NCBI GenBank assembly: GCA_937891735.1
Contig: CALAGR010000112.1
Coordinates: forward strand, 1-37,927
DNA: 37,927 bases
Reading direction: 5' to 3'
Origin: an uncultured Pseudomonadota bacterium
GTDB taxonomy: Bacteria; Myxococcota_A; UBA796; UBA9615
The translations under genes were made by a program, and so were the position numbers. Positions 8,234 through 15,963 of this stretch are shown here, one piece after another (within the stretch, counting starts at the first letter, position 1; each line of letters opens with the position of its first letter). Below the pieces are notes generated by a model that did no database searches, was not told where the DNA came from, and saw nothing but the letters and a program-made list of their open reading frames with translations.

Positions 8234-9040
8234 GTGCGCATCGGTCGCTTCCAGGCCGCGGACGGCGTGTGGCAGGTCGAGTTCGACGCCGCCGGTGCGC
8301 GGGTCCTCCCGCCCCGGCTGAGTGGCCCCGGAGCTGATCCCCCGCTGCCCGCCGCGCGCCCGCTGTCCGAGGGCCGGCTGCTGGCGCCAGTCCGGCCGGG
8401 CAAGATCGTCTGCATCGGTCGGAACTATGTCGCCCACGCCGCCGAGCTGGGCAACACCGTGCCTGGTCGTCCGCTGCTCTTCCTCAAGCCGGGCACCGCG
8501 GTGGTCGGTCCTGGGGACACGATCCTGCTGCCCCCGGACTCGCAGCGGGTGGAGCACGAGGCGGAGCTGGCGGTGGTGATCGGACGGCGCGCGCGCCACC
8601 TGGATCCCCACACGGCCCTGGATGCGGTGCTGGGCTACACCTGCTTGAACGACGTGACCGCTCGGGACCTGCAGCGGTCAGACACGCAGTTCGCGCGGGG
8701 CAAGGGCTTTGACACCTTCTGCCCCCTGGGGCCGTGGATCGAAACGGAGCTGGATCCGTCCGACGTGCGCGTGACCTGCGCCGTGAACGGGACCCTTCGC
8801 CAGGACGGCCGCACGTCCCTGATGGCGTTCGACGTGGCGACCCTGCTGGCCACCATCTCCCGGGTGATGACCCTGGAGCCGGGCGACGTCATCGCCACCG
8901 GGACCCCGGCGGGGGTCGGACCCCTCCTGCAGGGCGACGTGGTGCGGGTGCAGATCGAGGGGATCGGCGTGCTGGAGAACCCGGTCGCTGAGGATCCGGA
9001 CGTTCCGCGGCGGGCACCGCCGATCAGTCAGGGCCGCTGA
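8234..9040 (+). CDS. Fumarylacetoacetate hydrolase-family protein
   Basis: This 268-residue protein is a full FAH-family enzyme. KIVCIGRNYVAHAAELG (about 57-73) opens the catalytic domain. The metal ligands are E109 and E111 in VEHEAELAVVIG and D140 in CLNDVTARD, and K157 lies in the ARGKGFDTFCPLGP motif. GDVIATGTPAGVG closes the fold. Members cleave carbon-carbon bonds in acylpyruvates, 2-oxo-hept-3-ene-dioate or fumarylacetoacetate, or decarboxylate oxaloacetate. The exact substrate cannot be assigned because no aromatic degradation genes are next to it. It starts with GTG 7 bp after the preceding lipoprotein. Its last 13 bases overlap the convergent short gene. Confidence 0.92.
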   Translation: MRIGRFQAADGVWQVEFDAAGARVLPPRLSGPGADPPLPAARPLSEGRLLAPVRPGKIVCIGRNYVAHAAELGNTVPGRPLLFLKPGTAVVGPGDTILLPPDSQRVEHEAELAVVIGRRARHLDPHTALDAVLGYTCLNDVTARDLQRSDTQFARGKGFDTFCPLGPWIETELDPSDVRVTCAVNGTLRQDGRTSLMAFDVATLLATISRVMTLEPGDVIATGTPAGVGPLLQGDVVRVQIEGIGVLENPVAEDPDVPRRAPPISQGR

Positions 9041-9267
9041 GCCGTCCGTCGGCCGAGCAGCCCGACCCCCGCCAGGAGCAGCATCGGCGCCGCGGGGACC
9101 GCCGAGGGAGCCCCCACACCGCACAGCCAGCCATAGGTCCCTGCGTCGTTGGGGAGCGACTCCGCGGAGTCGTCGTCGTCGGACGCGGAGTCGTCGTCGT
9201 CCGCGCGCAGGGAGGGCGCCAGGAGCAGGAGCCCGCAGGCGAGCGCGAGGGCGAAGCGGGCGTGCAT
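9028..9267 (-). CDS. Small secreted DDDDSA-repeat protein with CTERM-like sorting tail
   Basis: This protein has 79 residues. Residues 1-22 are a signal peptide. They are followed by two copies of an acidic block, DDDDSAS and DDDDSAE (24-36). A short linker ends in GWLCGVG, and the tail APMLLLAGVGLLGRR is a hydrophobic segment ending in two Arg. Cys + membrane segment + Arg cluster is the layout of MYXO-CTERM-type C-terminal sorting signals. It therefore probably exposes an acidic peptide at the cell surface. The ATG (9267) overlaps the TGA of the FecR-domain barrel gene, so it is the last gene of that operon. The same acidic block occurs in two micro-lipoproteins elsewhere in this window. 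Confidence 0.75.
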   Translation of the reverse strand: MHARFALALACGLLLLAPSLRADDDDSASDDDDSAESLPNDAGTYGWLCGVGAPSAVPAAPMLLLAGVGLLGRRTAQRP

Positions 9268-10397
9268 CAGAGCCTCACAAACAGGCCGACGAGGGCGTGG
9301 AACTGGAACTCGGGGAACACGACGGTGGCCAGCCCGGGAGCGGGCGGCGGCAACCGGCGCCGATACAGCCCGCCGCCAAGCTCGATCTGCAGGCCCAGCC
9401 GCTTGTGGATGTAGACCCCGGCGCCGAGCTCGACGAGGCCCCCAGGCTCCGCGGACAGCTTGCGCGGGCATCCGTCCAGCGACGTGCAGCGCTCACCGAC
9501 CAGGACGGAGAGGTCCGCCCCGCCGTGCAGGAACACCGAGCGGGGCAGGGGGGCCACGAAGCGGATCCCCGCCCGGACGGGCAGCGCCAGCACGGTGTTC
9601 CAGCCGGGCAGTTCCTCCGCGGGTCGAATGATCAGGCCGGCGCCCGCGCTGAGCCAGACCGGACCGCCCAGGCGCACCCGGGCCGACACGTCCACCTGTC
9701 CCCAGTCCGCCCCGTCGAGGTGGCCGATGCCGCCCTGAACGAGCACGTGGGCCCGGTCGGTGCTCGCCAACGGCTGGACCTCCCGAAGCTCGAACAGGCC
9801 GCGGGGCTCCACCAGGGCCTCGATCTCGGCGGCGCTCAGGTCGCGGATGACCACTGCGGCGGTGCCGACCTCGGTCGCCTGGCCGGCTTCGAGGACGCGC
9901 TCGGAGTCTCCGGTGAGCACGCGGGCGCGGCCGCTCAGGGTCTGCACGACGCCCTGGAGCTTGAGGCCGCTGGTGATGCGGGTGGCGCCGCCCTCGATCT
10001 CGATGCGCGCATCCCCCACCAGCACCGCGAGCCGGCCCTGGGTCTGCACGAGGACGTCCCCCAGGCGCTGGGTGAGGAGCCCGGCGTCGAAGCGGACCTG
10101 GGACCGCTCGCCGATCTCGATCCGGGCGCCGTCGGGGGTGATGATCGACACGATGCCGGTGCCGCACCGCACGGCGTCCGCGAGCTGGATGACCATGCCG
10201 GGAGTGGCGGGGATGGGGGTCCCGTTGCGCACGATCTCCACCTCCCGGGCGTGGTTGCGCACGAGGGTGAGTCCGCCGCCGGTGCGGTCGCGCAGCACCT
10301 CGATCTGCCCGAACTCGCCGGTGGTCGGGGCCTCCTCTTGACCGAGGGCGGGTCCAGCGACCAGGAGCGCCAGGAGCAGCGGCAGGAGCGTCTTCAT
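9267..10397 (-). CDS. FecR-domain protein with outer-membrane barrel-like C terminus
   Basis: This 376-residue protein has a cleavable signal peptide (cut after GPALG). Residues about 45-190 form a FecR-type domain, with ADAVRCGTG, ITPDGARIEIGERSQVRFDAG and TSGLKLQGVVQTLSG. The C-terminal 170 residues alternate hydrophobic and polar strands and end in LVGLFVRL, which fits a small outer-membrane beta-barrel. There is no FecR-type transmembrane signalling helix and no sigma factor neighbour, so classical iron signalling is unlikely. A peptidoglycan- or ligand-sensing role is a guess. Its ATG overlaps the TGA of the DUF2914 lipoprotein (ATGA at 10394-10397), and its own TGA overlaps the next ATG, so three genes are translationally linked. 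Confidence 0.8.
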   Translation of the reverse strand: MKTLLPLLLALLVAGPALGQEEAPTTGEFGQIEVLRDRTGGGLTLVRNHAREVEIVRNGTPIPATPGMVIQLADAVRCGTGIVSIITPDGARIEIGERSQVRFDAGLLTQRLGDVLVQTQGRLAVLVGDARIEIEGGATRITSGLKLQGVVQTLSGRARVLTGDSERVLEAGQATEVGTAAVVIRDLSAAEIEALVEPRGLFELREVQPLASTDRAHVLVQGGIGHLDGADWGQVDVSARVRLGGPVWLSAGAGLIIRPAEELPGWNTVLALPVRAGIRFVAPLPRSVFLHGGADLSVLVGERCTSLDGCPRKLSAEPGGLVELGAGVYIHKRLGLQIELGGGLYRRRLPPPAPGLATVVFPEFQFHALVGLFVRL

Positions 10398-10942
10398 CGG
10401 ACCGTGAACGGCAGGGATTTGAGCACCACACCCTCCTCGTCCACCACATCCACGCGCCACGCGCCCACCCCGAACACCGGCCTGGAGGACCACGTGCGCC
10501 AGGTCGGTCCCTTGACGCTCAGGGCGATCCCGGACTTGCGACGTCCCTCGAAGAACCACTCGTGGTGCAGCGTGCGCGGGGGTCCGGGGTTGCTCACCTT
10601 CATGAAGCAGAACACCTCGGTGCCGTCACGGAACGTGTCGGAGACGCCGTCCGGCTTTCGGTCCGTGACCCGCGCCGCGAGGACCACCTGATCGAGCGTG
10701 ATCGGGGTGCGCGCCTGGGCAGGCACCACCGGCGCGGCGGTGGTCGGCTCCGGGGCCGGCGTGCTCTCGTCCTCGGGGAGCGGCTCCTGCGGCAACAGCG
10801 GATGCTCGCCGCTCGGCGGCGGTGGGGTCGGTGGATCCGTGCGCGTCGGTCCCTCGTCCAGTGGAGCGATCTCCACGGGATCGCCGGTTCCGCCGCACGC
10901 GGTCAGCAACAGGATCATCAACAGGGGGAGTGTTCGGCCCAC
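10394..10942 (-). CDS. DUF2914-domain lipoprotein
   Basis: This 182-residue protein has a lipoprotein signal (LLLTACGG) and a Pro/Glu/Thr-rich spacer from about 20 to 80. The C-terminal domain (about 85-182) has VFCFMKVSN, HHEWFFEG, WRTWSSRP, GAWRVDVVDEEG and the terminal LPFTVR, which is the DUF2914 pattern. The biochemical role of this domain is not established; it is typically periplasmic in proteobacteria. The start codon is GTG 10942. It lies 11 bp after the barrel gene at 10954-11862 and overlaps the FecR-domain gene by 4 bp, so it is inside a leftward operon. Confidence 0.85.
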   Translation of the reverse strand: MGRTLPLLMILLLTACGGTGDPVEIAPLDEGPTRTDPPTPPPPSGEHPLLPQEPLPEDESTPAPEPTTAAPVVPAQARTPITLDQVVLAARVTDRKPDGVSDTFRDGTEVFCFMKVSNPGPPRTLHHEWFFEGRRKSGIALSVKGPTWRTWSSRPVFGVGAWRVDVVDEEGVVLKSLPFTVR

Positions 10943-10953
10943 GGCGGCGAAGT

Positions 10954-11862
10954 CTACTCAGAACGAGGCTTCGTCGCGGGATTTGGCCACCTCCAGGAGA
11001 CGCCGCCCCCGAAGGACACCCCCCGGGGCGCGTTCCTGGCCAGGACGTCCGCCGCGAAGCGCGCCTCGATGGCGAGCCCCCGCCACACCGTGACTCCCAC
11101 CGACGGTCCCACCGTCAGGGCTTCCCGGGTGGTCTCGTCCTGCACGAAGTTCTTGATCCCGTCGGCGCGCACCACGATCCACAGGGGCCCCGGCGCGATG
11201 CCCACGGCCGCGTAGAAGGGCAGCCCGTCCACGAAGACCAGGTCCGTGTCCCAGCCCACGAACGCCTCGGTGCGATGGCGGTAGCCCACCCCGACCTCGA
11301 CCCACAGGGGGACCCTGGTGGGCGCGCTGCCGCCGCCGATGAGCATCGCGGTCAGGTCGATCTGCCCGTCGCCGGGCAGCGGGAAGAACGGCCGGTAGGG
11401 CCCGAGGCCGAAGCCCACGCGGTCGTTGCTGTACAGCGGCACCTTGACGTCGAAGGAGCCCGCCAGCTGGAACGGCTTGCGCAGGATCGCCGTCTGGACG
11501 CCGACCCGCAGGTCACCCAGCCGCGCGGTCTGGCTCTTGCCGACCTCCCCCTCGCCGATCAGCGCGGTGTCGTAGAACACCGCCCTGCCGATCGAGACCG
11601 GCAGGTGCACGGTCACCTGGATCGGCCACAACGGAAACACCCCCACCTCGCCGTAGATGGAGTACTGCTGCCCGAAGAAGCGCTGGAACCCGGCCGTTTC
11701 GCCGTCGGACTCGGCGCGCGCGTCCTCGTAGTCGTGGGTGGCGTAGAAGTCCGCCCCGGCCTTGACGTAGTGCTCGCCGAGCCCCTTGGTCCACGGCCCC
11801 GCGAGGGCGGACGACGGCAGCGCCAGGGCCGCCGCGAGGGGCAGGAGGAACAGACGGCTCAT
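10954..11862 (-). CDS. Outer-membrane beta-barrel protein
   Basis: This 302-residue protein has a signal peptide (MSRLFLLPLAAALALPSSALA) and then regular amphipathic strands with aromatic girdles (for example EHYVKAGADFYATHDY, YSIYGEVGVFPLW, PLWVEVGVGYRHR). The C terminus GVSFGGGVSWRW ends near an aromatic strand, and a short charged tail follows. The overall pattern resembles the broad transporter family that includes phenol-degradation MetA-like barrels, but no specific function can be read. The ATG overlaps the TGA of the molybdopterin oxidoreductase gene (ATGA at 11859-11862), which suggests that the two products work at the cell envelope together. Confidence 0.8.
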   Translation of the reverse strand: MSRLFLLPLAAALALPSSALAGPWTKGLGEHYVKAGADFYATHDYEDARAESDGETAGFQRFFGQQYSIYGEVGVFPLWPIQVTVHLPVSIGRAVFYDTALIGEGEVGKSQTARLGDLRVGVQTAILRKPFQLAGSFDVKVPLYSNDRVGFGLGPYRPFFPLPGDGQIDLTAMLIGGGSAPTRVPLWVEVGVGYRHRTEAFVGWDTDLVFVDGLPFYAAVGIAPGPLWIVVRADGIKNFVQDETTREALTVGPSVGVTVWRGLAIEARFAADVLARNAPRGVSFGGGVSWRWPNPATKPRSE

Positions 11863-12878
11863 GTGACCTCGAGAGTGATCTCCATGCCGCCGTCGAAGCC
11901 CAGGAACTGATCCGTCCCGGTGGCCGTGTCGGCGGACATGGCGCCGCTCTCGGTGGTGACCCGAGTGCGCAGCTTGTAGGTGCCCGGCCCCGCCGGCGCG
12001 TACTCGAACGCCCACAGCCGCCAGGTGTGCTCGTTCTCGGAGGTGTAGGTGATCTCGGCGTCCTGCCATGTGGCGCCGTCGTCATCGGTCCAGACGACGT
12101 CGCTGACGGGGTCGAACCCCGCGAAGGCCGCCCCCTGGATGCGCACCGTGCCCTCGCCGACCACCGAGTAGGCCGCGGGGGCCAGCGTCAGCGCGTTGGG
12201 CCGGTACGCCGCCTCGTTGCTCCAGCCTTCCCGCTCCCAGAAGCCCACGTGGGCGACCTGCGAGAACTCCAGGCGTTCGCACCACTTGGGGTTCTTCGTG
12301 CCGTAGCGGCCGGGCACCAGGAATCGGAAGGGCGCGCCGTGCCGCAGGGACAGGGGCTCCTCGTTCATCTCCCACACCAGCCAGATGGGCGTGTCCAGAT
12401 CCTCGATGGGGATGGATACGTCGTAGCCGTCCGCGCACCAGAAGATCAGCTCGACGGCGCCGGCGGGAACTGCGACCCCGAGGTCGGCCAGGATCTCGAT
12501 GAGGGGCAGGCCGGTCCACATCGCGTTGTCCACGAACAGGAAGCGCGGGTTGGACCCGATGCACTGCAGCGTGTGTTCCTTGGACCGACCCTGCAGGGTC
12601 TGTACGTAAGGAACGTCGATGCGCGCCAGCACCCCGCCGTCGGCCCCATCGACCAGGGCCATGCTGTGATCCGCGGGCTCGATGTTCGGGGTGCCGCAGC
12701 AGCTCTGCACGTAGAAGTCCGCCTGAGGCGAGATCCCCGGCAGCGATCCGGCGGGCTGGGGAGGCGGGATGTCCAGGGTGTCGCAGCCCACTGCGGCCCC
12801 CGCGAGGGCGAGGCCCGCGGCCTTCAGGACGGCGCGGCGGTCGAACAGGGAGATGGGGATCCGGTAGCGAGCGCTCAT
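11859..12878 (-). CDS. Sulfite oxidase-like molybdopterin oxidoreductase, Tat-type lipoprotein
   Basis: This 339-residue protein starts with a signal that has both a twin-arginine-like motif (DRRAVLKAAG) and a lipobox (AAVGC, Cys32). Residues about 60-210 form the oxidoreductase molybdopterin-binding domain. TLQCIGSNPR contains the probable Mo ligand Cys106, equivalent to the TLQCAGNRR motif of sulfite oxidase. GYDVSIPIEDL, EPLSLRHGAPFRFLVPGRYG and PKWCERLEF follow in the usual order. Residues about 220-339 fit the Mo-co dimerisation domain (DDGATWQDAEI, TYKLRTRV). The enzyme is thus exported folded and lipid-anchored, and oxidises sulfite or reduces an S- or N-oxide. No haem domain is present. 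It is co-translated with an outer-membrane barrel. Confidence 0.9.
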   Translation of the reverse strand: MSARYRIPISLFDRRAVLKAAGLALAGAAVGCDTLDIPPPQPAGSLPGISPQADFYVQSCCGTPNIEPADHSMALVDGADGGVLARIDVPYVQTLQGRSKEHTLQCIGSNPRFLFVDNAMWTGLPLIEILADLGVAVPAGAVELIFWCADGYDVSIPIEDLDTPIWLVWEMNEEPLSLRHGAPFRFLVPGRYGTKNPKWCERLEFSQVAHVGFWEREGWSNEAAYRPNALTLAPAAYSVVGEGTVRIQGAAFAGFDPVSDVVWTDDDGATWQDAEITYTSENEHTWRLWAFEYAPAGPGTYKLRTRVTTESGAMSADTATGTDQFLGFDGGMEITLEVT

Positions 12879-12929
12879 GCTGTGTTCCTACGGGGGCGGC
12901 CCCCAACGGTTACCACCATGGCCGAATCT

Positions 12930-12958
12930 CTTGCTCCCGGCGTCGGAGATCGCTAGCT
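12930..12958 (+). promoter_or_regulatory. Candidate sigma70-type promoter for the PfkB kinase gene
   Basis: TTGCTC (12930-12935) is followed after 17 bp by TAGCTT (12953-12958). It lies in the 133-bp gap between divergent genes and about 53 bp upstream of ATG 13012. The spacing is ideal and each hexamer keeps the key bases, but the support is only by eye. Confidence 0.4.
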
Positions 12959-13011
12959 TCCGGCCGCTTTGTGCCAGGGGACCACCGTCCACGCGAAGCG
13001 TTGGAGCTGCC

Positions 13012-13998
13012 ATGCCCTTTGACGTCTGCGGTCTCGGAAACGCCCTGGTCGATGCCCTCGTGGTCCTCGATGACACCGATGTCATCGCGCGACACGACCT
13101 CAAGCGCGGCACGATGCACCTCGTCTCTCACGAGCGCTGGGATGGCGTGTACAGCGAAGTCCGCGGTCCGTCCGTGCAGATGCACCCCGGCGGGTCCTGC
13201 GCGAACGCCGTGTCCACGGTCGCGATGCTCGGCGGTCGGGCGACCTTCTGCGGCCTCGTGGGCCGGGACGATCTGGGCGGTGTCTACGCGAAGAAGCTGC
13301 AGGAGACCCTCGGCCAGCACCACCTCGTGAGCCGCGACGGCGTGCAGACGGGCAAGTGCCTGAGCCTCGTGTCCTCCGCCGACGCCGAGCGCACGATGCT
13401 GACGGACCTGGGCGGCACCACGAGCCTCGGCCAGTCCGAGCTGCCCTTCGAGGTCATCGAGAACGCCCGGTGGCTGCACATCACGGGCTACCTGTTCACC
13501 GGCGGCAGCATCGGGGACGCCGCCATGGAGGCGATGGATCGGGCGCTGCACGCGGGCACCCGGATCTCCCTCGACGTGGGGGACACGTTCGTTATCGAGC
13601 ACTTCTCCGAGGCGATCCAGACCGTGATCCGCCGGTACGCCGACGTGGTGTTCCTCAACGAGGAGGAGGCCAGCACGCTGATCGGCGGCGGCGACGCCGC
13701 CCTGGCGCTGCACGAGGTCGGGCAGTGGGCCGACACGGTGGTCGTCAAGCTCGGACGGAGGGGCAGCCTGATCCGCCACGAGGGGCTCGTGTATCCCATC
13801 GAGGCCCTCCCGGTGCACGCCGTGGACACGACCGGCGCGGGCGACGCCTACGCGGGCGGCTTCCTCTATGGGCTGGCCCGGGGCTGGCCCATCCAGGCGT
13901 GCGGCCAGCTCGGCTCCGCGGTGGCGTCCATGACGGTGGGCCAGCTCGGAGGCGTGGTCCGCGACCGGGCCCTGCTGCGCAGCCTGCTGCCCGGCTGA
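13012..13998 (+). CDS. PfkB-family sugar/nucleoside kinase, adenosine kinase-like
   Basis: This is a 328-residue ribokinase-fold enzyme. CGLGNALVDALV opens the protein. HPGGSCANAV (58-67) is the substrate-loop signature, and DTTGAGDAYAGGFLYGLARG (272-291) is the ATP/anion-hole signature with catalytic Asp278. FLNEEEA (about 214-220) is also conserved. The N terminus, GKCLSLVSSADAERTM and the C-terminal CGQLGSAVAS resemble bacterial adenosine kinases more than ribokinase or fructokinase, so phosphorylation of a nucleoside is likely but not proven. ATG 13012 has GGAG five bases upstream. It is monocistronic: a hairpin terminator follows at 14049-14079. Confidence 0.9.
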   Translation: MPFDVCGLGNALVDALVVLDDTDVIARHDLKRGTMHLVSHERWDGVYSEVRGPSVQMHPGGSCANAVSTVAMLGGRATFCGLVGRDDLGGVYAKKLQETLGQHHLVSRDGVQTGKCLSLVSSADAERTMLTDLGGTTSLGQSELPFEVIENARWLHITGYLFTGGSIGDAAMEAMDRALHAGTRISLDVGDTFVIEHFSEAIQTVIRRYADVVFLNEEEASTLIGGGDAALALHEVGQWADTVVVKLGRRGSLIRHEGLVYPIEALPVHAVDTTGAGDAYAGGFLYGLARGWPIQACGQLGSAVASMTVGQLGGVVRDRALLRSLLPG

Positions 13999-14048
13999 CC
14001 CATTCCTGAGCGCTGGGCTCGCCCGCGCGCATCACAGCTCCGGAACGA

Positions 14049-14079
14049 AAAAGGCCGACCCCGATGGGGTCGGCCTTTT
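14049..14079. terminator. Bidirectional intrinsic terminator
   Basis: A perfect 14-bp stem (AAAAGGCCGACCCC / GGGGTCGGCCTTTT) with a 3-base loop and A/T tracts on both sides lies between the convergent kinase and micro-lipoprotein genes. It can end transcription from either direction. Confidence 0.92.
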
Positions 14080-14112
14080 CGGGCTCTGAGCGGCTGCTCA
14101 GGGCCGCCGCGA

Positions 14113-14235
14113 CTACATCGCGGAGTCGTCGTCGTCGGCCGCGCTGTCGTCGTCGTCGCCCGTGGGGCAACCGGCGAGCACGACGGTCGAAGAAACGAAG
14201 GCCAGGGCCATAAGGATCATCAGGAACTTCTTCAT
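14113..14235 (-). CDS. DDDDSA micro-lipoprotein, copy 1
   Basis: This gene encodes only 40 residues. MKKFLMILMALAFVSS leads to lipobox VLAGC (Cys24), and the mature part is PTGDDDDSAADDDDSAM. AAGGAG lies 8 bases before the ATG, and a strong bidirectional terminator follows. The product would be a lipid-anchored acidic peptide of about 17 residues with eight Asp; whether it stays at the inner or outer membrane cannot be settled. A nearly identical paralogue lies at 15838-15963, on the other side of the metalloprotease gene. Such a peptide could bind Ca2+ or other cations or act as a surface charge carrier; this is inference. It is too short for most gene finders, but the duplicated sequence, SD and terminator make it convincing. 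Confidence 0.88.
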   Translation of the reverse strand: MKKFLMILMALAFVSSTVVLAGCPTGDDDDSAADDDDSAM

Positions 14236-14315
14236 GGGGTCATCTCCTTGCGCAAGTGGAGTTTGCGAGTCAGGCCCGACACAGGCAATTGCCGTGCCAC
14301 TTCCGCATCCCGGCA
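14236..14315. other. Spacer upstream of micro-lipoprotein copy 1
   Basis: This 80-bp gap carries the SD of the micro-lipoprotein and a 10-bp palindrome GGCAATTGCC (14284-14293), which could be an operator. The micro-lipoprotein lies downstream of the protease gene on the same strand, so either read-through or an own promoter here would serve. Confidence 0.35.
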
Positions 14316-15701
14316 CTACTTCCAGGCGCGAACGCTGCTCATCGCCCGGTCTTCGAGCCCCTCGGGGGCCTCGAAGATCACGTCCAGCCGGGCCCCGGAC
14401 ACCGTGATCCGCGCTGTCGGTACGCGCATTTCCAGCATCCTTGCGACCTCCCGGGCCTCCGTCTCCGAGGCCCAGCGCGCGGTCCAGGCGACGACGACTG
14501 AATCGGGCGCGTACGTGCCCGATTGCTCTGGGGCGGGGCTGTAGACCGCGACATGATCGCCCGCCCATCCGACGCCGACCGCGACATTTCTGTCAGGGGT
14601 CGCCGTTTGCCAGCGGGCCGCGTCCGGCTCTCCTGCGAATGGATCTGCCTGATTTGTCAGAAGAACCCAGGTCAGGAGCCGCCCGAGGGGGCTGTGGAAG
14701 GTCCGCGTCCATCCGGGCATCAGCGTGCCCGGCGGCATGATGTCGGGCGTCAGCGCGCCCGATTCCCAGCGGGTCGGGTCCAGGACCTCCGCGGTGGTGG
14801 TCGGGGGGCGCAGGTACAGCGCCGCGCAGCCGGGATCTTCGGGGTGGGCCGCCCGATACCCCGACACGAACCGCGTGCCCACCACATACGGGAACATCAG
14901 CTGGGCCCGCAGGAACGCCGGGGTGTCGCGGGGGACGAAGGCGTCCAGGGCGGACGCGTCGATGCCCAGGTCGAGCAGCTCGCTCATGTCCCCGGAGTCC
15001 TCGTCCCCTCCGAGCAGCTCCCGCAGCTCCTCCAGGAGCCCCGGGGAGCCCTGCATCCCGGCCAGCCCGTCGGCGCCCAGCCCCAGCGGAGCCAGGTTCG
15101 CGCGGTTCATGACGTCGTTGGCGTGGCCCTCGAGCACCGCTTGCAGCGCCGCGGCCCGGTCTTCGTCCTGCTCGGCGCCCGCCAGCCAGGCGCCCAGATC
15201 GACGTGCTGGTCCTGGAGGGCGTGCACGAGCTCGTGGCGCACGATGGGCACCTGGACCATCGCGGGCATGTCGTCGAGCAGGAACAGCACATCTCGAACC
15301 GGATCGTAAAAGCCCCCGACCTGGCTTCCGTACAGGGTGAGCACGGCGTGCTCGAGGGTCTGATCCCGCGGCAGCAGGCCCATCGCGTGCCAGGCCGCCT
15401 GCATGGGCTCCCGGCGGGCGGGGGGCAGCTGGGCGTCGAAGAGCTGGCGCAGGTGGGCCGCGGCGTCCGCGCGGGTGATGAGCCGGGCGGTGATCGGGGC
15501 GGTCGCGGTCATGTGCGCGGCGGCTTGCACCCCGGCCAGCTCGGCGGCCACCAGCGCGGCCGGATCGAGGGCCTCGGCGGCGCCTCCGAGCATGCCCTCG
15601 ATCTCGCGCAGCAGCTCCTCCACCTCTGGCTGGGCCTGCGCCAGACCCGGCGCCAGCAGGGCGACGAAGGTGATCGAAAGCAAGAGAAAACGCCGGGCCA
15701 T
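14316..15701 (-). CDS. Secreted HELVH zinc metalloprotease-like protein
   Basis: This 461-residue protein has a signal peptide (cut near LAQAQ, residue 24). HELVHALQDQH (156-166) is the HExxH zinc-binding helix, and E191 in VLEGHAND is a likely third ligand, so the protein belongs to the gluzincin group. VGGFYDPVRDVLFL just upstream is the edge strand. The C-terminal half (about 250-461) has no familiar domain. It presumably acts in the periplasm or outside the cell. ATG 15701 has GAGG 5 bases upstream. It is flanked by two paralogous micro-lipoproteins, one downstream on the same strand and one divergent upstream. Whether these peptides are substrates, partners or mere neighbours is unknown. 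Confidence 0.87.
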   Translation of the reverse strand: MARRFLLLSITFVALLAPGLAQAQPEVEELLREIEGMLGGAAEALDPAALVAAELAGVQAAAHMTATAPITARLITRADAAAHLRQLFDAQLPPARREPMQAAWHAMGLLPRDQTLEHAVLTLYGSQVGGFYDPVRDVLFLLDDMPAMVQVPIVRHELVHALQDQHVDLGAWLAGAEQDEDRAAALQAVLEGHANDVMNRANLAPLGLGADGLAGMQGSPGLLEELRELLGGDEDSGDMSELLDLGIDASALDAFVPRDTPAFLRAQLMFPYVVGTRFVSGYRAAHPEDPGCAALYLRPPTTTAEVLDPTRWESGALTPDIMPPGTLMPGWTRTFHSPLGRLLTWVLLTNQADPFAGEPDAARWQTATPDRNVAVGVGWAGDHVAVYSPAPEQSGTYAPDSVVVAWTARWASETEAREVARMLEMRVPTARITVSGARLDVIFEAPEGLEDRAMSSVRAWK

Positions 15702-15837
15702 TGAATCCTCGTGGCGACGTGGTAAAAGCCGCGCCAGACAGCGTTGGGTGGGGTTTCCGGGACCCATCCATTACAGAATGACGTGGATGGCGCGCCAGCG
15801 CCTGCGAGCCACCGGAGGTTCGCGAATGGAGTTGAAG

Positions 15838-15963
15838 ATGAAGCGTTTCATGATGATCCTGATGGCCCTCGCGTTCGTGTCCTCCACCGTCGTGCTCGCG
15901 GGCTGCCCCACGACCGGCGACGACGACGACAGCGCGGCCGACGACGACGACTCCGCGATGTAG
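15838..15963 (+). CDS. DDDDSA micro-lipoprotein, copy 2
   Basis: The 41-residue product MKRFMMILMALAFVSS... ends in lipobox VLAGC and mature PTTGDDDDSAADDDDSAM. It differs from copy 1 by a handful of residues, with identical acidic tails at both protein and DNA level. GGAG at 15828-15831 precedes ATG 15838. A second in-frame ATG at 15826, with GGAGG at 15814-15818, would add four residues (MELK); copy 1 lacks these, so 15838 is preferred. Two hairpins follow directly. It diverges from the metalloprotease gene across a 136-bp gap that must hold both promoters. Confidence 0.88.
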   Translation: MKRFMMILMALAFVSSTVVLAGCPTTGDDDDSAADDDDSAM

